Below, one piece after another: positions 1 to 9,275 of a stretch of DNA of 64,000 bases. Position numbers and translations under genes: made by a program. The notes under the pieces were generated by a model, which did no database searches, had not been told where the DNA came from, and worked only from the letters and a program-made list of their open reading frames with translations. Within the stretch, counting starts at the first letter, position 1. Each line of letters starts with the position of its first letter. This DNA comes from Gammaproteobacteria bacterium (GTDB lineage: Bacteria; Pseudomonadota; Gammaproteobacteria; SZUA-152): positions 186,001 through 250,000 of the forward strand of contig JAOUJW010000002.1 of the NCBI GenBank assembly GCA_029882975.1, written 5' to 3'.

Positions 1-1395
1 TGGAGAAGCATGCCCTACTTGAATAAGTTGATTGGGCTCACCCTTACCACAGTTGGGAGTCCCCCATATTTCCATCAAATCCTGGCTACCAACTGCCGCC
101 AGATTGCGCCAGAACTTGGCGGAAACGCCCCGATAATTTGGATTACGAACCATCCCTTTCAATTCGCCATCTTGTATTACGCGTCCTAACTCACAACCAA
201 ATTGAAATTTGTTGCGGCTGTCATCTATAGACCAAGAGCAGTTGCTGTCCATTAAAACCCCATGCTCCACATGGGCGCACAGTTGTTCAAAACTATTTAA
301 ACCAGGCTCCAGGTTCAAGTTGGCCATACGATCAATCGCCGGTCGATTCCAACCGCCGGCCCGCGCATTGGCCACACCCTGCATACCCGCTCGCATTTGT
401 GATACGGCACTTCCTAACGGTCTTTGTAACACACCGGCTTTAATGAGGTATTGACGTGTCGCCAAATCACCATCATCGTCATAAGCGTAAGTGGCCAATT
501 CAGATTCCACGGTGGGATCAAAAGTTACATGCAACAGTTCCGATCCATATTGGTAACTACCAAACATATCCGGTGTTACGAAACTGGTACCCGCATAATT
601 GCGTTCATCGCCTAAAATTCGATCCAGTTCCAAGGGATGGCCGATGCTTTCATGGATCTGTAGCATCATTTGACTGGGCATGAGTAAAGCAGACATAACC
701 CCACTGGGACACTCCGGCGCTCGCAATAATGCCTGCGCCTCTTCAGCCACGTGTTGAGCAGAAGCCGGGAAATCAAATTGTTGCAGCAACTCTAAACCGC
801 CTTGGCGCGCCGTGCCCCAACCCCCACCACTGCGAATCTGGGTCACGGCACCTTCGTTTGCCACCGCCTGATAGCCTGGATACAAATACTGGAAACTCTG
901 TTCGATTTGCACATTTTCACTACTGAGTATCAGGCTGTTTACTTCCGAGCGACAGAGTTTAGCTGTATAGTCGACTATTGAATTTCCCAGGTTTAAGCTT
1001 TCATTTATGCGCTGCAACCAGGCAATTTTTTCCGCTAACGGTACACTTTCCCAAGGCTCTACTACATCTGTTTTGTATGCTCCCGATTTCTTGGGTCGAA
1101 ACAGTTGCTGCACAGGCACCAAACCCCAACGGGCACTGCTTTGCAAGCATTTGTTTGCCTGTACCAAGCATTCTCGGAAGCCCTCTCGCGTCAATCGGCT
1201 GGTTGCCGCATAGGCAAACCCCTGGCCTTTTATTAGGGTGATGTGAGCCCCCTGGCTGACACTATGGCGCGGAGGTAGTAAAACGCCTTGCCTTACCGTC
1301 AATACCTCATGTCGCTCAGAGACTAAGCGCAAGCTCCAATGGTCCACGACGGGAACTTCATTCCTAAATGCTGAAATCACTTGATCGTGATTCAT
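1..1395 (-). CDS. TldD/PmbA-family metalloprotease (partial, runs off left edge)
   Basis: The frame on the minus strand is open from an ATG at 1395 to the window edge, giving about 465 residues without the C-terminus. It carries the TldD/PmbA (peptidase U62) zinc signature HESIGHPLELD in the sequence MLQIHESIGHPLEL, followed by the family's typical G-T-S-F-V segment. Members work as TldD/TldE pairs that degrade unfolded peptides and mature peptides such as microcin B17 or CcdA; the HExxxH-bearing subunit is the catalytic TldD type. The start at 1395 is preferred over an ATG at 1407 because GGAG lies six bases upstream of it. No partner TldE/PmbA gene is visible, so it may lie to the left. It is slightly divergent, so a TldD-like paralogue rather than TldD itself is possible. 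Confidence 0.85.
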   Translation of the reverse strand, partial: MNHDQVISAFRNEVPVVDHWSLRLVSERHEVLTVRQGVLLPPRHSVSQGAHITLIKGQGFAYAATSRLTREGFRECLVQANKCLQSSARWGLVPVQQLFRPKKSGAYKTDVVEPWESVPLAEKIAWLQRINESLNLGNSIVDYTAKLCRSEVNSLILSSENVQIEQSFQYLYPGYQAVANEGAVTQIRSGGGWGTARQGGLELLQQFDFPASAQHVAEEAQALLRAPECPSGVMSALLMPSQMMLQIHESIGHPLELDRILGDERNYAGTSFVTPDMFGSYQYGSELLHVTFDPTVESELATYAYDDDGDLATRQYLIKAGVLQRPLGSAVSQMRAGMQGVANARAGGWNRPAIDRMANLNLEPGLNSFEQLCAHVEHGVLMDSNCSWSIDDSRNKFQFGCELGRVIQDGELKGMVRNPNYRGVSAKFWRNLAAVGSQDLMEIWGTPNCGKGEPNQLIQVGHASP

Positions 1396-1527
1396 CTGCC
1401 ACTCCATATTTTCTGACTTTTTTAGTGGGTTTTATGTTGCATTCCCTTAAGAATATTGTAGACAAACCGATATAGTTGTGTATTCAAAATTTGGGTTATT
1501 TACTATTAGCCAACAGGATCTAAGATC

Positions 1528-2349
1528 ATGAAAGCCAACGCTCAATACCAATTCATTTTTATATTCCTAATCAGTGTTTTTTCCACCAACGCCTTTTCGA
1601 CACTGGTACTCACCGCCCCACCACGCGAAACCGCAGAAAAAGGCAAACAAGTTTACGAGCCTATTGCCAAAATGATGTCGGAAGCTTTGGGCGAGGAAGT
1701 GGTATACCGCCATCCCGATGGCTGGCTTGAATACTCATCACACATGCGTTCAGGAAAATACGATATCGTTTTCGACGGCCCCCATTTTGCAGCCTGGCGT
1801 ATAAAACATCTAAAACACACACCGGTGGCTCGCTTACCCGGTGGTCTGGATTTTGTCGTTGTTGCAAAATCCAACAACAAGGCCATGACCGGAAAAAACG
1901 GAATCCTTAAAGGCAGTATATGTGGTTTGGCTTCACCCAATCTGGCTACCGTCAGCATTTTGGCAAAATATCAAGACGCTATTACTGTTCCAAAGATAGT
2001 CGAAATCAAGGGTGGGTTTAAGAAAGTTTTTGAGGCTTACAAAAACGGACAGTGTGATGCGGCGCTGTTGCGCACATCCTTCTGGAAAAATCTGCCCCAA
2101 GCGGCCCGACAAGATTCCAGAATTATCCATGCCACCGAATCTCTTCCCAATCAAACCGTTACAGTAAGCCCTCGAGTTGATGTAACAAAACGTGGAAAAC
2201 TAACATCTTTGTTGCAGGCTAAAAACAATAAGAGTACCGACCCCCTGCTGGAACGGTTTAGTAAGAAAGCCAAATATTTCATACGCCCAAGTACCAGTGA
2301 ATATAACGACCTGGAAAAATTGCTGGAGGGCGTTGTTTTCGGCTGGTAA
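1528..2349 (+). CDS. PhnD-like periplasmic substrate-binding protein
   Basis: This 273-residue protein has an N-terminal signal peptide (hydrophobic residues about 9-24) and the fold signature of the phosphate/phosphite/phosphonate ABC-transporter binding family (PhnD-like). Recognisable elements are the start L-T-A-P-P-R-E, the segment YDIVFDGPHFAAWR, and the later GQCDAALLR motif where these proteins enclose the ligand. No permease or ATPase gene is next to it, so it may serve another transporter or a sensor. It is transcribed alone towards htpG and ends at a shared hairpin terminator. The ligand cannot be inferred from sequence alone; PhnD-like proteins bind very varied anions. Confidence 0.75.
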   Translation: MKANAQYQFIFIFLISVFSTNAFSTLVLTAPPRETAEKGKQVYEPIAKMMSEALGEEVVYRHPDGWLEYSSHMRSGKYDIVFDGPHFAAWRIKHLKHTPVARLPGGLDFVVVAKSNNKAMTGKNGILKGSICGLASPNLATVSILAKYQDAITVPKIVEIKGGFKKVFEAYKNGQCDAALLRTSFWKNLPQAARQDSRIIHATESLPNQTVTVSPRVDVTKRGKLTSLLQAKNNKSTDPLLERFSKKAKYFIRPSTSEYNDLEKLLEGVVFGW

Positions 2350-2369
2350 GTTGCTCCAAGTCCAACAAT

Positions 2370-2400
2370 AAAAAAGGGGTCAGTTACGACCCCTTTTTTT
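2370..2400. terminator. Bidirectional intrinsic terminator
   Basis: AAAAAAGGGGTC, a six-base loop, then GACCCCTTTTTTT forms a perfect A/T-flanked hairpin between two convergent genes. It ends the PhnD-like gene on the plus strand. On the minus strand the stop codon of htpG lies in its A/T flank. Confidence 0.85.
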
Positions 2401-4313
2401 TATTTACTCATCGCTAACAATAATTCGTTAAACCGCTTCACAAAACTGGCGGGATCATCCAACTGGCCGCCTTCACTTAACAAAGCCTGATCAAATAACA
2501 CCAGAGTCAAATCGTTAAAGCGTTCATCATCGGTTTCCGCCTTCAGTTTCGCCACCAAGGGATGATCTGGATTGAGCTCAAATATGGGCCTGGAACTTGG
2601 AACGTTTTGCCCCGCTTGTTTCAAAATCCGCTCCAAATTAGCGTTCATGTCATGCTCGTCGTTAACCAAACAAGCCGGTGAACTGGTTAGTCGGTGTGTC
2701 AGCCGCACGTCCTTCACTTTATCACCCAATGTAGTCTTAATTTGTTCAAGGACACCTTTGAGCTCCTCTCCGGCTTTTTTCTGTTCTTCCTTCTCCGCCT
2801 CATCGTCCAACTCACCCAAATCCAGCTCGCCCTTGGTAACACTCAATAGCTTCTTACCTTTATACTCCATCAGTGAGCTGACCAGCCATTCGTCCACGCG
2901 CTCGTAAAACAGTATGACCTCGATGCCTTTTTTGCGAAAAATCTCTAAGTGCGGACTATTTTTCGCCGCAGCGAAGGCATCAGCTGTAATGTAATAGATA
3001 GAATCCTGGCCTTCTTGCATCCGGCCGATATAATCATCCAACGATACAGTCTGATCTTCACTGTCTGTATGGGTTGTGCTAAACCGAAATAATCCGGCAA
3101 TTCTTTCTTTATTGGCAAAATCTTCGCCGGGTCCTTCCTTAAGCACCTTGCCAAACTCCTGCCAAAACTTGCTGTACTTCTCCGCGTCTTTCTTGGCCAT
3201 CTCTTCCAAGGTGCCCAGAATTTTCTTTATGGATCCGGCTCGAATGGTATCGATGGTTTTGTTTTGCTGCAGAATTTCCCGGGAAACATTCAGCGGCAAA
3301 TCGCTGGAATCAATAATTCCTCTAACAAAACGCAGATAAGTGGGCATCAACTGCTCGGCATCATCCATAATAAAAACACGTTTCACATAAAGTTTCACGC
3401 CGTGTCGACTTTGACGATCCCACAAATCAAAAGGCGCTCTTGACGGGATGTACAACAAGGAAATGTACTCATTGGTTCCTTCAACTCGATTGTGGCTGTG
3501 AGCCAGTGGCGCTTCAAAATCATGAGCCACATGTTTGTAAAATTCGTCATACTCCTCGTCTGTAATGTCACTCTTAGAACGGGTCCACAACGCAGAGGCC
3601 TGATTAACCGTTTCATACTCCTGCGTCTGTTCCTTGCCTTCTTCTTCTCCATAAGACTCTTTTAGCATTCTGATGGGAAGAGTAATATGATCTGAATACT
3701 TATTAATAATATTACGCAAGCGAAAACCGCTCAAAAACTCTTCTTCGTCTTTACGCAAATGTAACACCACTTCCGTACCGCGTTGCGCGCGCTCAACCGT
3801 CTCAATAGTGTAATCGCCTTCTCCTGCCGACTCCCAGCGTACACCATGCGCAGCTTCCATACCCGCCTTGCGGGTGCTCAAAGTCACTTTTTCAGCCACA
3901 ATAAATGCCGAATAAAAACCCACACCAAATTGCCCGATCAAGTGTGCATCCTTCGCCTGATCACCTGTCAAGGACTCAAAAAACTGCTTGGTTCCGGATT
4001 TAGCGATGGTTCCGATATGATCCATCACTTCCTGACGCGTCATACCGACTCCATTGTCACTGACGGTTACTGTGTGGGCATCTTTGTCATAGCTGACATG
4101 AATTTTCAGCTCTGGATCATCCTCATACATCGCGCTGTCGGTTAAAGCTTCAAATCGTAGTTTATCCGCCGCATCGGATGCGTTGGAAATCAATTCACGA
4201 AGAAAAATCTCTTTGTTACTGTATAGGGAGTGGATCATCAGTTTAAGCAAATGCTTAACTTCTGTTTGAAATCCTAAGGTTTCTTTTTGAGATTCTTGCT
4301 CAGTTTCGGCCAT
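2400..4313 (-). CDS. htpG: Molecular chaperone HtpG (Hsp90)
   Basis: The 637-residue protein matches bacterial Hsp90 throughout. The N-terminal GHKL ATPase domain includes [20 protein letters not shown] and [11 protein letters not shown] motifs (residues about 30-130). The middle domain has the catalytic-loop region with SREILQQNK, and the C-terminal dimerisation domain is present. It is a cytoplasmic ATP-driven chaperone for late folding intermediates. The start is ATG at 4313: GAGGAG stands six bases upstream, whereas a TTG two codons earlier directly abuts that Shine-Dalgarno. It is transcribed alone, flanked by a terminator at its 3' end. Confidence 0.98.
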   Translation of the reverse strand: MAETEQESQKETLGFQTEVKHLLKLMIHSLYSNKEIFLRELISNASDAADKLRFEALTDSAMYEDDPELKIHVSYDKDAHTVTVSDNGVGMTRQEVMDHIGTIAKSGTKQFFESLTGDQAKDAHLIGQFGVGFYSAFIVAEKVTLSTRKAGMEAAHGVRWESAGEGDYTIETVERAQRGTEVVLHLRKDEEEFLSGFRLRNIINKYSDHITLPIRMLKESYGEEEGKEQTQEYETVNQASALWTRSKSDITDEEYDEFYKHVAHDFEAPLAHSHNRVEGTNEYISLLYIPSRAPFDLWDRQSRHGVKLYVKRVFIMDDAEQLMPTYLRFVRGIIDSSDLPLNVSREILQQNKTIDTIRAGSIKKILGTLEEMAKKDAEKYSKFWQEFGKVLKEGPGEDFANKERIAGLFRFSTTHTDSEDQTVSLDDYIGRMQEGQDSIYYITADAFAAAKNSPHLEIFRKKGIEVILFYERVDEWLVSSLMEYKGKKLLSVTKGELDLGELDDEAEKEEQKKAGEELKGVLEQIKTTLGDKVKDVRLTHRLTSSPACLVNDEHDMNANLERILKQAGQNVPSSRPIFELNPDHPLVAKLKAETDDERFNDLTLVLFDQALLSEGGQLDDPASFVKRFNELLLAMSK

Positions 4314-4465
4314 GCTCAACTCCTCGAAATCGCCCTGGTTTTATTCAGAATATATTTTTATGATAAGTGGCTTAGATATGGGTACGCCTGGCGGAAATTC
4401 AAGCGCAATCAGGATCGCCCGCCGAGAATCGGGGAGATACGTTATTTTATTTAAATAACAAAAAG

Positions 4466-5839
4466 TTACAGATTTTTTCTGAGGCGTTGCAAATCCCCAC
4501 AGCTCTGTTTGATCCCCAATTGACAAGCGGTTTCGTATTCATGCACGGCTTTGCCGGACTCGCCCAAAAGCTCGAAAATGTAACCTTTATTATTATAAGC
4601 CACCCCCAGCTTGGGATTGATAATCAAGGCCGTGTTACAGTCTTTCAAAGCTTTACCGTATTTACCCAATTCAGTACGTGCTACCGCCCGGTTTATATAA
4701 GCGTCCGTATTGTTACTATCTATGGTTAATACTCGACTGGCAAACTGCTCGACATCAGACCAATCACCCTTTTGAAATGCAGCAAGAGCTTTAGCGGCAA
4801 AATCCTGAATCTTTCGCTTGTTTTCTTCACTAACACGCTTGAGTTTCCTGGCGGTAGTGCAAGCTGCTTCATATCCCAGTTTGCAGGAAAATTCGTAATC
4901 CATAACAGCCAATTCCGGTGATTTGGCCAGCTCATACGCATAAGCGCGGTTATTGTACGCAAGAGGATTTTTATCCTCGAGCTGGATAGCTTTACTGGCG
5001 TCTTCTATTGCCTCATGATAATCACCGTTTTCAGCCCGAGCCCAAGAACGATAAATAAACCCATCCGGATTCTTTGCATTAGCCACGATAGCACGGCTGG
5101 CCGCATCGATAGCATTGGGCCATTGCTGTTTATGCAAAAATCCCCGGCTTTTCTCTAACCAAGGTAAGGCAGGATCCGCACTGGTTGCCTGTGGAGTTTC
5201 CATCGGCTTCTGTGCACTGAGCTGCTGTATTGGTTGCAACACAGGTTGTAAAGGCGACCTCTCTAGAGGCTGAGTAATTTGTTGGGCTTGTGCTTGTGGT
5301 TTGGAAATAACCGATTTCGCAGCGGAGGCAGCCTGTGTGCCTGCCCCGCCAACAACGGCTTGGCTTTGGGGTGCCATAACCGGCCTGGACTCCTCCGATT
5401 TAGACACTGTAGCTCCCATGTTTTCCGGCGGCAAGGGCTTTACCCGGGACATGGAGGGTGTGGATCGAATAGCTCGAGGGTCTGGAACCAAGGTCTGTAC
5501 CTGGCGATTGTCCTTCCGTAAAGGCATTATGTATTGAGGTTTCTGGGTCGTACCGGATAAGGAACGACGCATAGTTGGCTTTACTGTCGGGTCATTGAGC
5601 AACTTGGATTTCACTAAGTCCATAATGGCTTGATTGTAGCCATCGTCAAAACCGGTTTGGTAATCCACCGAGGTACTATCGGAAGAATTTCTTTGTTTTT
5701 CCATAGCTGCGGCTTTTTGCATCAATCGCTGGGAAACAGATGAATCCACATCCAGCTCCTCCGCTACTACTGCAGTCGCAATAGCACCAACGGCGAATAA
5801 TAACAAAACAGATGTTTTTTCAATAGATTGTATAACCAT
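4466..5839 (-). CDS. Exported tetratricopeptide-repeat protein
   Basis: The 457-residue protein starts with a signal peptide ending near VVAEE. A long low-complexity linker rich in Q, P and S (about residues 60-220) follows, then two groups of tetratricopeptide repeats (about 225-335 and 345-450). Each group ends in a Sel1-like G-x-E/Q-x-x-C-motif (LGYEAACTTARK and LGIKQSCGDLQR). TPR arrays are protein-docking platforms; the paired architecture suggests two binding units in the periplasm. It stands alone between htpG and a LuxR gene, so no partner is indicated. The function is unknown beyond the fold. Confidence 0.75.
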   Translation of the reverse strand: MVIQSIEKTSVLLLFAVGAIATAVVAEELDVDSSVSQRLMQKAAAMEKQRNSSDSTSVDYQTGFDDGYNQAIMDLVKSKLLNDPTVKPTMRRSLSGTTQKPQYIMPLRKDNRQVQTLVPDPRAIRSTPSMSRVKPLPPENMGATVSKSEESRPVMAPQSQAVVGGAGTQAASAAKSVISKPQAQAQQITQPLERSPLQPVLQPIQQLSAQKPMETPQATSADPALPWLEKSRGFLHKQQWPNAIDAASRAIVANAKNPDGFIYRSWARAENGDYHEAIEDASKAIQLEDKNPLAYNNRAYAYELAKSPELAVMDYEFSCKLGYEAACTTARKLKRVSEENKRKIQDFAAKALAAFQKGDWSDVEQFASRVLTIDSNNTDAYINRAVARTELGKYGKALKDCNTALIINPKLGVAYNNKGYIFELLGESGKAVHEYETACQLGIKQSCGDLQRLRKNL

Positions 5840-6046
5840 GGCCCACCAGAAATTGCTAACGTGTTGTATTGGCTTGGCCTTATTTGCTGTTAAACCTGCA
5901 ATAATAGGTGATGCAGGGAGCTATTAAGTAGTGATGACAAAGCCAAAACCAACTTTATAATATTATCTTATCATTCAACAAGGTAGCAAGCACTTCAAGT
6001 AGTTCATCCCAACTTATTGATTAATAAGACAGGAACTGCAGAATGC

Positions 6047-6784
6047 CTATAGCAATACACCTGATTTTTCCAGCGCAATCAGTGCCTCAACACGGTTATT
6101 GACCTGCAACTTCCGATAAGCGTTGTAAATATGACTTTTTACGGTATTAATGCTCACACTCAGCTGCAAGGCAATGCTTTTGTTGTCATAGCCCTGACAT
6201 ATACGTGTGAGAATATCCAGCTCTCGATCCGTAAGACTCTCCACCCCACTGGATTCCACACGCACTACTCGGCGTATACTCTCACACACGGCAGGTAAGA
6301 TAATCCGCATCAGTTCCCGACACAAATCTGCAACAATCTTATCTGCACATACCAGGGCATATAAACAAATTTTGCCATCTTTACCGGATACGGCATCCAC
6401 TACATACAATCCATTGGTATATTTCACACTACTGAGGTTGAGCCGCGCATGGAACACATCGATTCGTTCGCAATAAAATGCTCGTTTTGAATACCAACTT
6501 CCATACAAACACCGTTGCAATTCATACCGGGGAAGATCGCTGTTGTTTTCACCAAAAATAGCTTTTGGTGCTATTTTTACCGTGTAACTTATATCACCGG
6601 TTGTTTCGTCGACCACGAACACCGAACCACATTCAACAGGTATTACACTCAGCAGATTTTCTTGTAGACATGCTACCAGTTGTTGTTCAGACCTTGTGTG
6701 TCGCAGTTGCTCAGTACAGTCCGCTAACTTCACCAATTCGAAATAGTCAAATCCGGGAGTTTGTTTGAAATCAGAGTCCGTCAT
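6047..6784 (-). CDS. LuxR-family transcriptional regulator (EpsA-like architecture)
   Basis: The 245-residue protein has an N-terminal sensory region (about 1-170) of GAF-like appearance and a C-terminal LuxR helix-turn-helix. The HTH is recognised by LTDRELDILTRICQGYDNKSIALQLSVSINTVKSHIYNAYRKL. There is no receiver domain, so it is not a response regulator. The layout and length resemble EpsA-type regulators of exopolysaccharide loci, but no such genes adjoin. A perfect 8-bp inverted repeat lies 14 bases upstream of the start codon, which suggests autoregulation. The inducing signal is unknown. Confidence 0.75.
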   Translation of the reverse strand: MTDSDFKQTPGFDYFELVKLADCTEQLRHTRSEQQLVACLQENLLSVIPVECGSVFVVDETTGDISYTVKIAPKAIFGENNSDLPRYELQRCLYGSWYSKRAFYCERIDVFHARLNLSSVKYTNGLYVVDAVSGKDGKICLYALVCADKIVADLCRELMRIILPAVCESIRRVVRVESSGVESLTDRELDILTRICQGYDNKSIALQLSVSINTVKSHIYNAYRKLQVNNRVEALIALEKSGVLL

Positions 6785-6797
6785 TAATTTTCCCTTT

Positions 6798-6820
6798 TTA
6801 GTACACTTATAATGTACTAA
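6798..6820. promoter_or_regulatory. Perfect palindromic operator upstream of LuxR-type gene
   Basis: TTAGTACA and TGTACTAA are perfect inverted copies separated by seven bases (CTTATAA). They lie 14-36 bp upstream of the LuxR-type gene's ATG. The geometry suits a dimeric LuxR regulator. TATAAT overlaps the right arm on the plus strand, so the site could also control a rightward transcript. Confidence 0.6.
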
Positions 6821-7037
6821 CGAACATCAACATTGAATCCGGCGCGGAATCCAGAAACCGGTGAATAATCCTTGAATGAGCAGACATGAGTACGCGATGG
6901 TTATGTGAACAAAACACAGAAAAAGCGTGAATAAGTCACTGTACAGTTTGAAGGGTACATCTATAATAATATACAGAGAAACCTCTCCTACTTGAACTCT
7001 CCACGTTGAATGCCTGCGTAACGCAGGCATTTTTTTT
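6821..7037 (+). ncRNA. Candidate small RNA ending at an intrinsic terminator
   Basis: The 448-bp gap between the LuxR gene and the barrel gene has no convincing reading frame. A strong plus-strand terminator at 7009-7037 has no coding gene upstream of it, while a TATAAT-containing palindrome lies about 200 bp upstream. The stretch before the terminator contains a pyrimidine-rich CCTCTCCTACTT segment that could pair with ribosome-binding sites. This is an inference; a 5' end cannot be fixed from the sequence. The remaining part of the gap (7038-7232) shows only a weak ACCGCA/TGCGGT hairpin near 7075-7093. Confidence 0.25.
7009..7037 (+). terminator. Intrinsic terminator without an upstream gene
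   Basis: AATGCCTGCG, a TAA loop and CGCAGGCATT form a perfect 10-bp stem followed by a run of T. It points right on the plus strand. Confidence 0.7.
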
Positions 7038-7232
7038 GATTTTCATTAATAATTGTTTGGAAAAACAAATTGAGACCGCAACCCCTGCGGTTTCCACCAC
7101 CCTGGATTGCGAGCAGCATCAGGAATTTAGATATTTTTTAAGGTTCCACACTGCATATATACAGATTCGTTTCTAAGCGGCATTGTCACTCAGTGGTAAT
7201 GTTAATCTGCGGTGCCGCCCAACAGCGGCGCT

Positions 7233-7817
7233 CTAGATACCTCGGGTGTAAAAATTCAATCCCATGAAGTAATCCACCGTATTGGTTTTCATGGTCGCAT
7301 TATCGTCCCTGACTTTAAAATATCTTGCTTTCGCACCCAATGTCCATGCCACCCGGTCAGCAATCTTTAATTCCAACCCGGCTTTTCCGAAATAGGAATC
7401 CCCGTCTAAAGTATCCATGGGACCACCATGAAAGGAAATCTGCGTTGAGCCCATCCCAACTCCAAAATAGGGTTTAACTACCTCATGCACTGGAATATAG
7501 TAACTAACCAACAAATTGACATGAAAAATATCGGCATATCCAGGCCTACTGGTAGCCGTACTGGAGAGCACATCCACTTGCTGATATTGAGCTTGTCCGC
7601 CCAACCTCAACCCCGTGGCGAAAATGTGAGCAAACTCGACGCCGCGCGCAACTGCGTTATCCGTATCCAAAACAATGGTTACGCCATTAATATCAAACGT
7701 ATCCTCGTTCCAGCTTGATACTCCCATGAGTGGAGCAACAACATTTTGGCTGTGCGCCGCCACAGGAATCCCAAGCAAAAGTACAACCATCCCATATCGT
7801 AGCCAGCAATTACTCAT
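7233..7817 (-). CDS. Small outer membrane beta-barrel protein
   Basis: The 194-residue protein has a signal peptide ending at A-A-H-S-Q. It continues as alternating hydrophobic strands with a PYFGVGMG turn typical of OmpA/OmpW-like barrels, and ends in an aromatic-rich last strand (YFMGLNFYTRGI). The predicted size fits an eight-stranded barrel. The ATG at 7817 is preferred to one ten codons upstream because AGGGG precedes it at usable spacing and the signal peptide then starts naturally. It has no operon partners. The function (porin, adhesion or structural) is not determined. Confidence 0.65.
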   Translation of the reverse strand: MSNCWLRYGMVVLLLGIPVAAHSQNVVAPLMGVSSWNEDTFDINGVTIVLDTDNAVARGVEFAHIFATGLRLGGQAQYQQVDVLSSTATSRPGYADIFHVNLLVSYYIPVHEVVKPYFGVGMGSTQISFHGGPMDTLDGDSYFGKAGLELKIADRVAWTLGAKARYFKVRDDNATMKTNTVDYFMGLNFYTRGI

Positions 7818-7998
7818 CGTCTTATCCCCTATCCATAAAGCTCGCATCTATCAACACCATCTACAGCGTTTAACAAACTGCTTCCAAATGGCTCCTTTGT
7901 AAACTGCCTATACTAAGAATAGCCAATCCATAGAAACAATGACATCAGACATATGCACTAGCCTGTTAGAACTATTTCCTAACGGGGTAACGAAAACG

Positions 7999-9207
7999 CT
8001 ATGTAACATCAGCCTTTACTAGAAAGGGTAAATAGACCCAAACAAAACCAATAAAAGCACACAACCAGAACCACTGAGACACACCAACCCAAACACTATA
8101 TGCGGAAAAATGCAGGACAGGAATAAAAACTCTGACGATGGCACCGATGCACAACAAAGCAAACAGAAAGTGCATTTCCTTCGGTGGTTGCAATACGTTT
8201 CTTCCCGTATGCCCTAAAACAACTCTAGCCATCATCCCTATTGTCACCATTCCAATACCACCATAGGTCAACGCATGTAGCCACAAAAAACCAAGATTTA
8301 GGTTAGGCAATATCACTCTCAATAGCAATGCCACAACAATCCAGGCGTAACCTACGTATAGGACCCACAACAAGGAATGCTTCCAAATCCCACGATGATA
8401 CCAAAGCAACAAACGCCACCCATGTAACAACAGCAAACCGATGCAACATATGATAATAGCGATATCGTTTACAGCAAAAATTTCCAACGCACCGAACAGG
8501 ACAAACCCCCACAAACACGCCAGGTCGAACCAGACCGGTTGAAACCTCTGTATCCGACCTTGCGTTTTCGCCGGACTTTTTTCAAAAACACTTTTTTCGA
8601 TAAAGAAAGGGATCACTCGCCGCCCCATGATCAGTATAAGCAACACCACGGCAAACAAGCCGAGCTTCATACCCTGGTACAATAGATATTCTTGACCGGT
8701 CCACCACGCAAACCCGAAAAGAATATTTCCCAGCCCTGCCACCGGTAATAGCAACACAAGCCCAAAATTGTGCCATTGCCTGGCCCTTACGAGCGGAGCC
8801 GCCAAACTGATAAATACCGCAAAAACAAAAACCGTATCTGCGCATATACTGGGAAGCAGGGACACCACTGCGTTTATGGAAAACAAAACTCTGGCCGCGA
8901 GCCAACAACTGAACACCCCAAGCAGAGGAATATTGGACAGGGTGGGCTTGCCGGTCCAATTTCTCACAGATGTGAGCAAAAACCCGGCAATGACTGCTAA
9001 CGCATACCCGAAAATCATTTCATGCCCATGCCAGCCGGCTAAAGGCAAAGCCTGATAGGGCATGGTCACATTAAAACCGTAGGCTAATGTCCACGAAAAA
9101 ACGGAGACGATGGAAAATAAACCGGCACCTAAAAAAAATGGACGAAATCCAACCGACAAAAAGGGGGCGCCTGGCGTTAAATGATTTGGATCAGTGATAC
9201 GCAACAT
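7999..9207 (-). CDS. nnrS: NnrS-family haem-copper membrane protein
   Basis: The 402-residue protein has about 12 hydrophobic helices. It shows the NnrS signatures SVGFRPFFLGAGLF near the N-terminus, WHGHEMIFGYALAVIAGFLLT (helix 2, histidines likely haem/copper ligands), and ALTYGGIGMVTIGMMARVVLGHTGR in the C-terminal half. NnrS proteins act in nitric-oxide stress relief in denitrifiers and are usually controlled by NO-responsive regulators. No NO-regulator box is obvious directly upstream. The nirK operon 17 kb to the right gives a functional link to NO production in this strain. Confidence 0.92.
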   Translation of the reverse strand: MLRITDPNHLTPGAPFLSVGFRPFFLGAGLFSIVSVFSWTLAYGFNVTMPYQALPLAGWHGHEMIFGYALAVIAGFLLTSVRNWTGKPTLSNIPLLGVFSCWLAARVLFSINAVVSLLPSICADTVFVFAVFISLAAPLVRARQWHNFGLVLLLPVAGLGNILFGFAWWTGQEYLLYQGMKLGLFAVVLLILIMGRRVIPFFIEKSVFEKSPAKTQGRIQRFQPVWFDLACLWGFVLFGALEIFAVNDIAIIICCIGLLLLHGWRLLLWYHRGIWKHSLLWVLYVGYAWIVVALLLRVILPNLNLGFLWLHALTYGGIGMVTIGMMARVVLGHTGRNVLQPPKEMHFLFALLCIGAIVRVFIPVLHFSAYSVWVGVSQWFWLCAFIGFVWVYLPFLVKADVT

Positions 9208-9275
9208 GTAATGCCCTTTTTAGGGAATTGCAGGGCTGACAACTGCGCAGGAGATTAACTCAAAGCTATATATCC

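Noticed and set aside
209-1241. Short plus-strand frames in the first 1.3 kb
   Set aside because: They are antisense to the clearly conserved TldD-like frame.
6827-7030. 67-residue minus-strand frame
   Set aside because: It is antisense to the terminator hairpin and has no ribosome-binding site.
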